DNA from: CAZQGE01 sp964592815
Lineage (GTDB): Bacteria > Bacillota > Clostridia > Christensenellales > CAG-917
Direction: 5' to 3'
DNA length: 5,126 nucleotides
Assembly (NCBI GenBank): GCA_964592815.1
Contig: CAZQGE010000072.1
Span: forward strand, 1 to 5,126
The notes under the pieces are model-generated. The model was not told the DNA's origin. It was given only the letters and a program-made list of their open reading frames with translations, and did not search any database. The translations under genes and the position numbers were made by a program. Every line of letters starts with the position of its first letter. Position 1 is the first letter of the stretch. Below, in pieces: positions 1-5,080 of the stretch.

Positions 1-88
1 AGAAAAATTTTTTTTGATATGATTTTTAGGTAGATTTTATGGTAAATAAACAAAATGTTAAGTTTATATATAATATATAAGAAAACAG

Positions 89-117
89 TTTACACAGAAT
101 AAAATATAGATTACAAT
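89..117 (+). promoter_or_regulatory. Sigma-70/sigma-A promoter for the SulP transporter gene
   Basis: The -35 box TTTACA (89-94) and the -10 box TACAAT (112-117) are separated by exactly 17 bp. Each hexamer differs from consensus at one position. The predicted transcription start is near 124, giving a leader of about 85 nt before the preferred ATG at 209. The surrounding DNA (60-80) is extremely AT-rich and holds other TATAAT-like strings without a matching -35 box, so this pair is the best supported one. Confidence 0.6.
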
Positions 118-208
118 CAGCTCGAAAAATAAAAATTGTCATTTGATATTGCTTGTTTCAACTTTGAGGCAAGTTTTATTTTTACTAAAAAAATGGACGT
201 ACAGAAAT

Positions 209-1813
209 ATGATGAAACCCGAATTACTCAACAGTTTTAAGCAATATCATTACAAAGATTTCTTTAGTGATATTATGGCAGGGCTTTTGGTAGCCATAAT
301 TGCGTTGCCTCTGTCAATTGCGCTTGGTTTGGATAGCGGAGCTACGATTCAACAAGGAATTATGACGGCTATTGTAGCTGGCTTTTTTATTTCTGTATTA
401 GGCGGTTCAAAATTTCAAATAGGAGGGCCAACTGCCGCTTTTGCCGTAATTTTGGTCGGATATATCAACAACCCCGACATAGGCTTTTTAGGTTTGCAAA
501 TTGCAACCATTTGCGCTGGCATTTTGTTAGTTATTATGGGCTTTTCAAGAGTTGGAAAACTCATAAAATATATTCCGTTTCCTATAATTATTGGCTTTAC
601 AACAGGCATTGGCATAACTCTTATGACAGGTCAACTCAAAAGTTTTCTTGGCGTAACTGTGGCAGCTGGAAATAGTTTTGTTTGTGCAAGCGGATTTATA
701 TCCAAACTTGCAACCTTGTTTATGAATATTACGTCAATAAATTGGATGACGGTTTTGATTGGAGTAGTAACATTGACGGTTATCATTTTGCTACCAAAAA
801 TCAATAAAAAAATTCCAGCAGCATTCATTGCTATAATAGTGGCAACCGTTCTTAACGTAATAATTGAAAAAGCAAGTGGAAGAAGTTTTGGCGTTGCAAC
901 AATAGGTTCAACCTATGGCGACATTAAAGCTGAATTTGACGTTATAAGTTTTGTAGGGATTGAAAGCATTAAATATGCAAAATTGATTGTCCCGACTTTG
1001 GTGATTGCGTTTTTATGCGCCATAGAAAGTCTGTTGTCGGCGACGGTAGCAGACGGAATGACAGATACAAAACATAATTCCAACCAAGAATTGGTAGGTC
1101 AAGGTGTGGCAAATATTATGTCTAGTTTGTTTTGCGGTTTGCCTGCAACGGGAGCCATTGCAAGAACTGCGGCAAATATCAATAATAATGCTAAAAGCCC
1201 GTTAGCGGGAATGTTCCACGCAATATTCTTGCTTATTATGTACGTATCATTGATGCCGATTGTAAAATATATTCCATTGGCATCGTTGGCAGCCGTTTTA
1301 ATTATGGTTGCGTTTGGAATGAGCAACTTTCCGTTGTTTGCAAAACTTGCTACATTTGCAAAAAGAGATACTGCAATTTTGATGGTTTCTTGCATTCTTA
1401 CGGTGTTTTTAGATTTGACGTACGGAGTATTGGGTGGCATAGTGTTATCTATAATCCTTATGTTGCCTAACTTAATTCATCCAGCAAAACTTGTTGAAGT
1501 TGAAGCAAGTGAAGTTTTTGGTTCACAAAAATTCAATTATGAAAAAATCAAATATTACGCTGTTAACTATGATATAACTTTTAACAGTATAAACGGAATA
1601 ATTGCCAAAATTGAAAATGCGGCAAAAGAAAACGATGTAATCGTGGTTGACTGTTCAAAAATCAAGCGAATTGACTCTACAAGCGTTGAAAAACTCGCAA
1701 AATGTGCTAAGGCATTTTCAAAACGCAATAAAAGACTTGTTCTACATAATGCAAACAACGTAATAAAGACGAGATACGTCAAGTCCTTTATGCACATAAT
1801 CAAAAAATGGTAA
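209..1813 (+). CDS. SulP (SLC26-like) family inorganic anion transporter with STAS domain
   Basis: This is an integral membrane carrier of the SulP family, whose members move sulfate, bicarbonate, dicarboxylates or related anions; the substrate cannot be told from sequence. The 534-residue length is normal. The N-terminal part has many hydrophobic segments. An IGGPTAAF stretch (residues 71-78) fits the TM3 substrate-site region. The family signature runs from E273 through SLLSATVADGM into GLPATGAIARTA (about 310-321). The C-terminal ~95 residues form a cytoplasmic STAS domain, with a strand ending VIVVDCS and the anti-sigma-antagonist-like DSTS motif at D489-S492. Start choice: the open frame extends upstream to a TTG at 143, but that codon has no ribosome binding site and the extra residues are not SulP-like. 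ATG 209 (followed by ATG 212) lies just before the first conserved segment, though its ribosome binding site is also weak (GGA at 195-197). The gene appears monocistronic. No carbonic anhydrase or other clue to substrate lies nearby. The family call is firm; the exact start is less so. Confidence 0.93.
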   Translation: MMKPELLNSFKQYHYKDFFSDIMAGLLVAIIALPLSIALGLDSGATIQQGIMTAIVAGFFISVLGGSKFQIGGPTAAFAVILVGYINNPDIGFLGLQIATICAGILLVIMGFSRVGKLIKYIPFPIIIGFTTGIGITLMTGQLKSFLGVTVAAGNSFVCASGFISKLATLFMNITSINWMTVLIGVVTLTVIILLPKINKKIPAAFIAIIVATVLNVIIEKASGRSFGVATIGSTYGDIKAEFDVISFVGIESIKYAKLIVPTLVIAFLCAIESLLSATVADGMTDTKHNSNQELVGQGVANIMSSLFCGLPATGAIARTAANINNNAKSPLAGMFHAIFLLIMYVSLMPIVKYIPLASLAAVLIMVAFGMSNFPLFAKLATFAKRDTAILMVSCILTVFLDLTYGVLGGIVLSIILMLPNLIHPAKLVEVEASEVFGSQKFNYEKIKYYAVNYDITFNSINGIIAKIENAAKENDVIVVDCSKIKRIDSTSVEKLAKCAKAFSKRNKRLVLHNANNVIKTRYVKSFMHIIKKW

Positions 1814-1884
1814 ATAAACAGAGCGTTGAATATAAGAATATTTTTTTATAAAATTAAATATTTAAGATAAGCGGTTTTAACACA

Positions 1885-1903
1885 ACTATTTAATGTAAAT
1901 AGT
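1885..1903. repeat. Perfect 8-bp inverted repeat, possible operator
   Basis: ACTATTTA (1885-1892) and TAAATAGT (1896-1903) are exact reverse complements around a 3-base centre. The stem is almost all A/T, so a protein-binding dyad is more plausible than a stable RNA hairpin. It lies directly upstream of the 17-bp hairpin and about 165 bp upstream of the -35 box of the polysaccharide operon. No regulator gene is present in the window. Confidence 0.4.
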
Positions 1904-1906
1904 AAA

Positions 1907-1951
1907 ACACGGATATTGCGTAATATAAGTCATTTTACGCAGTATTCGTGT
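1907..1951 (+). repeat. Long RNA-type hairpin (17-bp stem, 11-nt loop)
   Basis: The left arm (1907-1923) pairs along its full length with the right arm (1935-1951). Fifteen pairs are Watson-Crick and two are G-U wobbles (G1912-U1946, U1916-G1942) if the RNA is read from the plus strand. Read from the minus strand, those two positions become C-A mismatches. The loop is 1924-1934. No T tract follows on the plus strand, so it is not a standard rho-independent terminator. It may be an mRNA 3'-end stabiliser of the transporter transcript, a processing site or a dispersed palindromic repeat. Confidence 0.55.
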
Positions 1952-2010
1952 CTATAAAAATCCAATTATATGTTCAAAAGTTATGTGCAGTTTACACCAA
2001 AATTTATAAG

Positions 2011-2038
2011 TTGCTTAAAAAAACCGTTGGTATATAAT
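2011..2038 (+). promoter_or_regulatory. Possible weaker upstream promoter of the polysaccharide operon
   Basis: A perfect -10 box TATAAT (2033-2038) is preceded by TTGCTT (2011-2016) at 16 bp. The -35 box matches only the TTG half of the consensus. If used, it would give a leader of about 85 nt, compared with about 30 nt from the stronger promoter downstream. Confidence 0.3.
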
Positions 2039-2065
2039 TAACAATGCTACTTAAAAAATATATAT

Positions 2066-2094
2066 TTGACTTTAAGGTCCTTAGGCATTATAAT
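2066..2094 (+). promoter_or_regulatory. Sigma-70/sigma-A promoter for the adaptor/P-loop operon
   Basis: TTGACT (2066-2071) and a perfect TATAAT (2089-2094) are spaced by 17 bp, predicting a start near 2101. The spacer contains the small dyad TAAGG-T-CCTTA (2073-2083), between the two RNA polymerase contact boxes, where a bound repressor could block initiation. The leader is only about 30 nt and ends in a strong ribosome binding site. Confidence 0.75.
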
Positions 2095-2119
2095 TTAACA
2101 TACAATTCATAGTTATCTT

Positions 2120-2125
2120 AGGAGA
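2120..2125 (+). promoter_or_regulatory. Strong ribosome binding site for the Wzz/CpsC-like gene
   Basis: AGGAGA, a near-perfect Shine-Dalgarno sequence, ends 4 nt before the ATG at 2130 (5-nt gap from the AGGAG core). It fixes that start codon and is the strongest ribosome binding site in the window. Confidence 0.8.
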
Positions 2126-2129
2126 ATTT

Positions 2130-2822
2130 ATGACGCTAAAATTAAATCATTTTCTAAAAATGTTTGCTAAAAGGTGGTACGTATTTATTGCGTCCATTGT
2201 TTTTTTTACAATTTTAGGATACTTCATTTCAAGTTTCGCCATTACAAAAACATACCAAAGCGAATCATATCTTACTATTGACGTGACGGGCACTGCTAGT
2301 GTAGGAAGTGAATTAAGTGAAAACGATGCTGCAAGATTTATTTTTGCTATAGTTTCGTCTGACTCTTTGTATGATAAAGTTTCAATTGTGATGAACACAA
2401 AAGGCTATGGGGAATTATCACCAGAAACTATCAAAAGTTGGATAACAGTGTCAAGGTACGACAGCTCCAACAAAATTTTGCTTGCTAAAGCAACATTCAA
2501 AGGCAATGCAAAGGCTGCGCAAACTCTATTGATGGCTTTCAACAGCGAGCTAAACGCTCTGTTACAATTAAAGGATATAAAAGGTCAAAAAATTGCTTTA
2601 ACAAATTGGACTGAACCTACCTACGAAACACAATTTATTTCTCCAAACATAAACTTGTATTGGTTTGTTATTATTTTGGCGGGAATTGTTATTACGTTTA
2701 TTGCAATTTCGTTGTACGAATTCTTAAACGTCAAAATGTGTTATTACAACTATGACAAAGACAATTTGGGCATAAATAACTTCGGGAAAATTAGTTCCGA
2801 TTATTACGAAAATGGTAAATAA
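2130..2822 (+). CDS. CpsC/YveK-like polysaccharide co-polymerase (Wzz-type chain-length/kinase adaptor)
   Basis: A 230-residue membrane protein with the classic Wzz/CpsC layout. It has a short cytoplasmic N-terminus, TM1 at about 17-37, an external domain of about 135 residues, TM2 at about 176-197, and a cytoplasmic tail of about 33 residues. The YQSESYLTI segment after TM1 (42-50) and the proline-containing stretch before TM2 (P163, P172) are family-like. In Bacillota such proteins set exopolysaccharide or capsule chain length and activate the bacterial tyrosine kinase encoded next door. Length matches stand-alone YveK/CpsC proteins (about 230 residues). The tail is rich in tyrosine (Y205, Y206, Y208, Y225, Y226), which is not a usual family feature. 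The stop codon is 2 nt before the next ATG, so the two genes are almost certainly co-transcribed and probably translationally coupled. The family is assigned from topology and context more than from strong motif identity. Confidence 0.8.
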   Translation: MTLKLNHFLKMFAKRWYVFIASIVFFTILGYFISSFAITKTYQSESYLTIDVTGTASVGSELSENDAARFIFAIVSSDSLYDKVSIVMNTKGYGELSPETIKSWITVSRYDSSNKILLAKATFKGNAKAAQTLLMAFNSELNALLQLKDIKGQKIALTNWTEPTYETQFISPNINLYWFVIILAGIVITFIAISLYEFLNVKMCYYNYDKDNLGINNFGKISSDYYENGK

Positions 2823-2824
2823 TT

Positions 2825-3466
2825 ATGAATAATAAGAAATTCTGTAAATTAAAAAGCAAAAATGAGATGCCATTGATTACCGCCCCAAAGGTATCTAAAA
2901 AGTTTTATGACAGCATATTTTATGCGGGTTATTCTGCTTTTCAAAGTCTTGAAAGCAAAAAAAATAAGGTTATTTGTTTTACATCTTTGTCCAACGACCT
3001 CAACAAAAGCGTTTTAGCAATAAACTTGGCAATGTTGTTTAGCGAAAAAAAACATAAGACTTTGCTGATAGACTTTGACCACAACTTCAACTATGTCGCT
3101 CAAAAGCTGGGTTTATCCAATGACAAGGGGTGTCTGCAGGACTTTTTGGAAGGCAAAACACAAATTGAAAATGTGGTAGTTAATATCAACGATAATTTTG
3201 ACTGTATTTTGGCAGGGGAAAATAACGGCAATATCAATCTCTTAAACGATGATTTAACATTGAAGATTGCCGAGTATTGCACTTCAAATTACACGGTTAC
3301 AATTTTCAATATAGCGGACGCAAATTCGGCAAAATGTCAGTTGATTTCTTCACAGTCCGATGGCGTTGTGCTTGCTGTAAATCCACAAAAAGATGCGGTA
3401 TCTGACGTCATAAAATGCAAAAAATTGTATGGCGACGAGTTTTTGGGTACTATTGATTATCGATAA
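2825..3466 (+). CDS. CpsD/YveL-like P-loop protein, probable degenerate tyrosine kinase
   Basis: A 213-residue soluble protein matching the bacterial tyrosine kinase (BY-kinase)/ParA-MinD P-loop fold in overall layout. It has an N-terminal helical lead-in (about 25-45), the strand KVICFTS (48-54), a Walker A position (54-62), NLA (67-69) and Walker A' LLIDFD (80-85). Also present are the GCLQDFLEG stretch (102-110), which corresponds to the GLsdvLaG segment of kinases, and DGVVLAVNP (179-187). The catalytic motifs are altered. Walker A keeps K61-S62, but the usual G-E-G before the lysine reads D58-L59-N60. The Walker B aspartate is replaced by N162 (TIFN). The C-terminus ends in a single Y212 without the usual tyrosine cluster. 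D83 and D85 of Walker A' remain. It may bind nucleotide weakly or not at all and act as a structural partner of the membrane protein encoded 2 nt upstream. Its ribosome binding site is weak, which fits translational coupling. The frame is intact, so this is divergence rather than a broken gene. Confidence 0.78.
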   Translation: MNNKKFCKLKSKNEMPLITAPKVSKKFYDSIFYAGYSAFQSLESKKNKVICFTSLSNDLNKSVLAINLAMLFSEKKHKTLLIDFDHNFNYVAQKLGLSNDKGCLQDFLEGKTQIENVVVNINDNFDCILAGENNGNINLLNDDLTLKIAEYCTSNYTVTIFNIADANSAKCQLISSQSDGVVLAVNPQKDAVSDVIKCKKLYGDEFLGTIDYR

Positions 3467-3510
3467 AGCATTGCATTAAAAATCTTACAAATTTAATTCA
3501 AATCTAAATT

Positions 3511-3543
3511 AAAAGGACGGATATATGCTTCCGTCTTTTTTTT
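3511..3543 (+). terminator. Rho-independent terminator of the two-gene operon
   Basis: GGACGG (3515-3520) pairs with CCGTCT (3531-3536), including one G-U. The A run at 3511-3514 pairs with the first Ts, and the loop is about 8-10 nt. An eight-T run follows (3536-3543). It lies 45 bp after the P-loop gene stop and separates this operon from the glycosyltransferase gene. Confidence 0.88.
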
Positions 3544-3576
3544 ATAATTTTTGTTAGCTTTACAATTTGTTCACAT

Positions 3577-3605
3577 TTGACAAGCGTTGGTTATAGATAT
3601 ATAAT
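3577..3605 (+). promoter_or_regulatory. Perfect-consensus promoter for the glycosyltransferase gene
   Basis: TTGACA (3577-3582) and TATAAT (3600-3605) both match consensus exactly, with the optimal 17-bp spacing. The predicted start is near 3612, so the upstream in-frame TTG (3611) and ATG (3620) cannot be efficiently used translation starts on this transcript. This supports initiation at 3647 with a leader of about 35 nt. Confidence 0.85.
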
Positions 3606-3633
3606 TTTGTTTGAATTATATGCATCAAATTAT

Positions 3634-3639
3634 AGGTGA
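3634..3639 (+). promoter_or_regulatory. Ribosome binding site that decides the glycosyltransferase start
   Basis: AGGTGA lies 7-8 nt before ATG 3647. The alternative starts TTG 3611 and ATG 3620 have no Shine-Dalgarno sequence and sit at the predicted mRNA 5' end. Confidence 0.7.
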
Positions 3640-3646
3640 ATTGATT

Positions 3647-4876
3647 ATGACTAGCTCAAACGAAAAATTAAAAGTTCTTTACATAAACACCCTCTGCGGC
3701 TATGGTAGCACGGGGAAAATCTCTGAGGAACTTGCACAAAGCGTAGTTTTGCAAGGTGGCGAAAGCTTAATTTGTTATGGCAGGAGAAATTATAGCGGAG
3801 AAGTTCCTTCCTATAAAATAAGCTCAGAATTTGAAAGTAAAATTAACGGAGCAATGCAACGTATTTTTGATAACGAAGGTTTGGGACTTCCGTTTTCAGC
3901 ATTTAGACTGATAAAAAAAATAAAAGAATTTCAGCCTAATATTATCCATTTGAACAATTTGCACGGAAATTATCTTAACTACAAAATACTGTTTAATTTT
4001 CTGAAAACCACAAACATAAAAGTCGTTTGGACACTTCACGATTGTTGGTCTTTTACGGGGCATTGTACTCACTTTGATTGTTTTGGTTGCGACAAATGGA
4101 AAACCCAATGTGAACATTGTCAAAACAAAAATTGTTATCCAAAGCGTTATGGCTTTGATAACAGTATAAAGCAGTACAAACTGAAACGTAAATTATTCAA
4201 TTCGTTAGATGGTTCGCAAATGGTTATTGTATCTCCAAGTAAATGGCTTGATAATTTGGTAGGGCAATCTTTCTTAAAGAATGTTAAGCATCTTTTAATC
4301 TACAACGGCATAGATATTTCAAATTTTTCAGTTGTTGACAATCACACTTTTGATGGAGCGATTGACCGCAGTAAAAAAATTGTTCTTGCAGTTGCAAGCG
4401 CGTGGAGCTTGAAAAAAGGTTTTTACGATATTCTAAAAATCTCAGACAAACTCTCAGATGAATATGTGATTGTTATTGCAGGAGTTGACGATACCTTAAA
4501 GAAAGAAATTAAAAACAAAAACGTTGTCATTGTTAACAGGACTGAAACGCAGGCGCAACTTGCAGAGTTATACAGCCTTGCCAATGTATTTATCAACCCA
4601 ACCTATGAGGACAATTTCCCGACGGTAAACTTGGAGGCGTTGGCGTGCGGTTGCCCAGTTATAACGTATAAGACAGGGGGAAGTGTTGAGGTCATAACTG
4701 ACTTCAACGGACAAGTTATTGAAAAAGGCAACGTAAACCAAATGATTGAAAAGATTGTTGAGGTATGCTCAAAAACTTATGACAAGGCAAAGTTGATAGA
4801 AGACGCAAAAAACAAATTTGACAAAAAACTTATGATAAAAGGTTATTTAGAAGTGTATAAAGCTATTATTAGATGA
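3647..4876 (+). CDS. Glycosyltransferase family 4 (GT-B fold), surface polysaccharide type
   Basis: This 409-residue cytoplasmic enzyme should transfer a sugar from a nucleotide-sugar to a polysaccharide or lipid-linked acceptor with retention of configuration, as GT4 enzymes do. The donor and acceptor are unknown. The N-terminal Rossmann half opens with VLYINTLCGYGSTGKI (10-25), a glycine-rich acceptor-side loop. It continues with IIHLNNLHG (99-107) and TLHDCWSFTGHC (129-140). A cysteine-rich insert follows: C140, C145, C148, C155, C158 and C163 with the GCDKWKTQC core. The C-terminal nucleotide-binding half contains the ASAWSLKKG segment. It ends in the donor-site motif YEDNFPTVNLEALACG, with E321/D322 and E330 in the EX7E position, then the GGSVEVI stretch typical of the family. 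The start is set by the AGGTGA ribosome binding site and the promoter position. It is a separate transcription unit just downstream of the chain-length operon, which supports a role in surface polysaccharide synthesis. No membrane segments are evident. Confidence 0.93.
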   Translation: MTSSNEKLKVLYINTLCGYGSTGKISEELAQSVVLQGGESLICYGRRNYSGEVPSYKISSEFESKINGAMQRIFDNEGLGLPFSAFRLIKKIKEFQPNIIHLNNLHGNYLNYKILFNFLKTTNIKVVWTLHDCWSFTGHCTHFDCFGCDKWKTQCEHCQNKNCYPKRYGFDNSIKQYKLKRKLFNSLDGSQMVIVSPSKWLDNLVGQSFLKNVKHLLIYNGIDISNFSVVDNHTFDGAIDRSKKIVLAVASAWSLKKGFYDILKISDKLSDEYVIVIAGVDDTLKKEIKNKNVVIVNRTETQAQLAELYSLANVFINPTYEDNFPTVNLEALACGCPVITYKTGGSVEVITDFNGQVIEKGNVNQMIEKIVEVCSKTYDKAKLIEDAKNKFDKKLMIKGYLEVYKAIIR

Positions 4877-4899
4877 AAAAGAAAATGCAGAAGTATAAG

Positions 4900-5040
4900 C
4901 AAATATAAACTAAACTAATAAATGCACAATGATAAGTCATCTTCAAATATAAACTAAACTAATAAATGCACAATGATAAGTCATTTTCAAATAGAAACAT
5001 AAATTAAAAAACGCAAAATAAAATAGGCATTTTCAAATAA
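4900..5040. repeat. Tandem repeat, 44-bp unit (two near-identical copies plus decayed copies)
   Basis: Copy 1 (4900-4943) and copy 2 (4944-4987) are both 44 bp and differ at one base (C4941 versus T4985). A third, degenerate copy of about 46 bp (4988-5033) keeps the CAAATA start and a GCATTTT end. A fourth begins at 5034 (CAAATA) and fades into the terminator. All frames are interrupted by stops, so this is not coding. It occupies most of the spacer between the glycosyltransferase stop and the convergent tRNA gene. There is no spacer variation or internal dyad of CRISPR type. Confidence 0.88.
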
Positions 5041-5047
5041 AAAATAT

Positions 5048-5079
5048 AAACCCCAAAACAAACGTTTGTTTTGGGGTTT
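5048..5079. terminator. Bidirectional rho-independent terminator (perfect 32-bp palindrome)
   Basis: AAACCCCAAAACAAAC (5048-5063) is followed immediately by its exact reverse complement (5064-5079). In RNA it would fold as a stem of about 14 bp with a four-base loop. On the plus strand the stem ends in a T run (5077-5081), suited to the glycosyltransferase transcript. On the minus strand the stem runs into TTTATATTTTTT, suited to the tRNA transcript. The palindrome stops one base from the tRNA CCA end. Confidence 0.9.
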
Positions 5080-5080
5080 T

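Larger units (their letters stand above)
1814..2129. other. 316-base intergenic region: hairpins plus operon promoters
   Basis: No convincing gene lies here; stops are frequent in all frames. Just after the transporter stop, a weak A/T-only hairpin (arms 1829-1833 and 1838-1842) runs into seven Ts (1841-1847). It could cause some termination but is far from a strong terminator. Next come a perfect 8-bp dyad (1885-1903), a 17-bp hairpin (1907-1951), a possible weak promoter (2011-2038), a strong promoter (2066-2094) and the ribosome binding site of the next gene. The region therefore holds the end of one transcription unit and the control region of the next. Confidence 0.6.

Noticed and set aside
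1..33. Possible C-terminal tail of an upstream plus-strand gene (about ten codons ending in TAG at 31-33)
   Set aside because: Too short to recognise, and the other two plus frames also close almost at once; nothing distinguishes it from random AT-rich sequence.
143..208. Upstream TTG start for the transporter, adding 22 residues
   Set aside because: No Shine-Dalgarno sequence before the TTG, and the added residues are not part of the SulP domain; ATG 209 is preferred, though not proven.
193..240. Fifteen-residue overlapping ORF starting ATG at 193, possible leader peptide
   Set aside because: No ribosome binding site at proper spacing (GAGG at 166-169 is too far) and no regulatory codon pattern.
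209..1813. Specific assignment as sulfate permease or BicA-type bicarbonate transporter
   Set aside because: Substrate cannot be read from the visible motifs and no sulfur-assimilation or carbonic anhydrase gene is adjacent.
1829..1847. Intrinsic terminator directly after the transporter gene
   Set aside because: The stem is only five A-T pairs, so despite the seven-T run it is too weak to list as a terminator.
415..2398. Minus-strand open frames (for example 415-615, 631-828, 1099-1440, 1567-1803, 2147-2398)
   Set aside because: All lie opposite well-supported plus-strand genes, have no ribosome binding sites or recognisable motifs, and mirror the codon bias of the sense gene.
3100..4123. 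Minus-strand open frames at 3100-3282 and 3896-4123
   Set aside because: Shadows of the P-loop and glycosyltransferase genes; low-complexity translations with no family resemblance.
4900..5040. CRISPR array
   Set aside because: The units are contiguous tandem copies with no unique spacers, no repeat dyad and no cas genes nearby.
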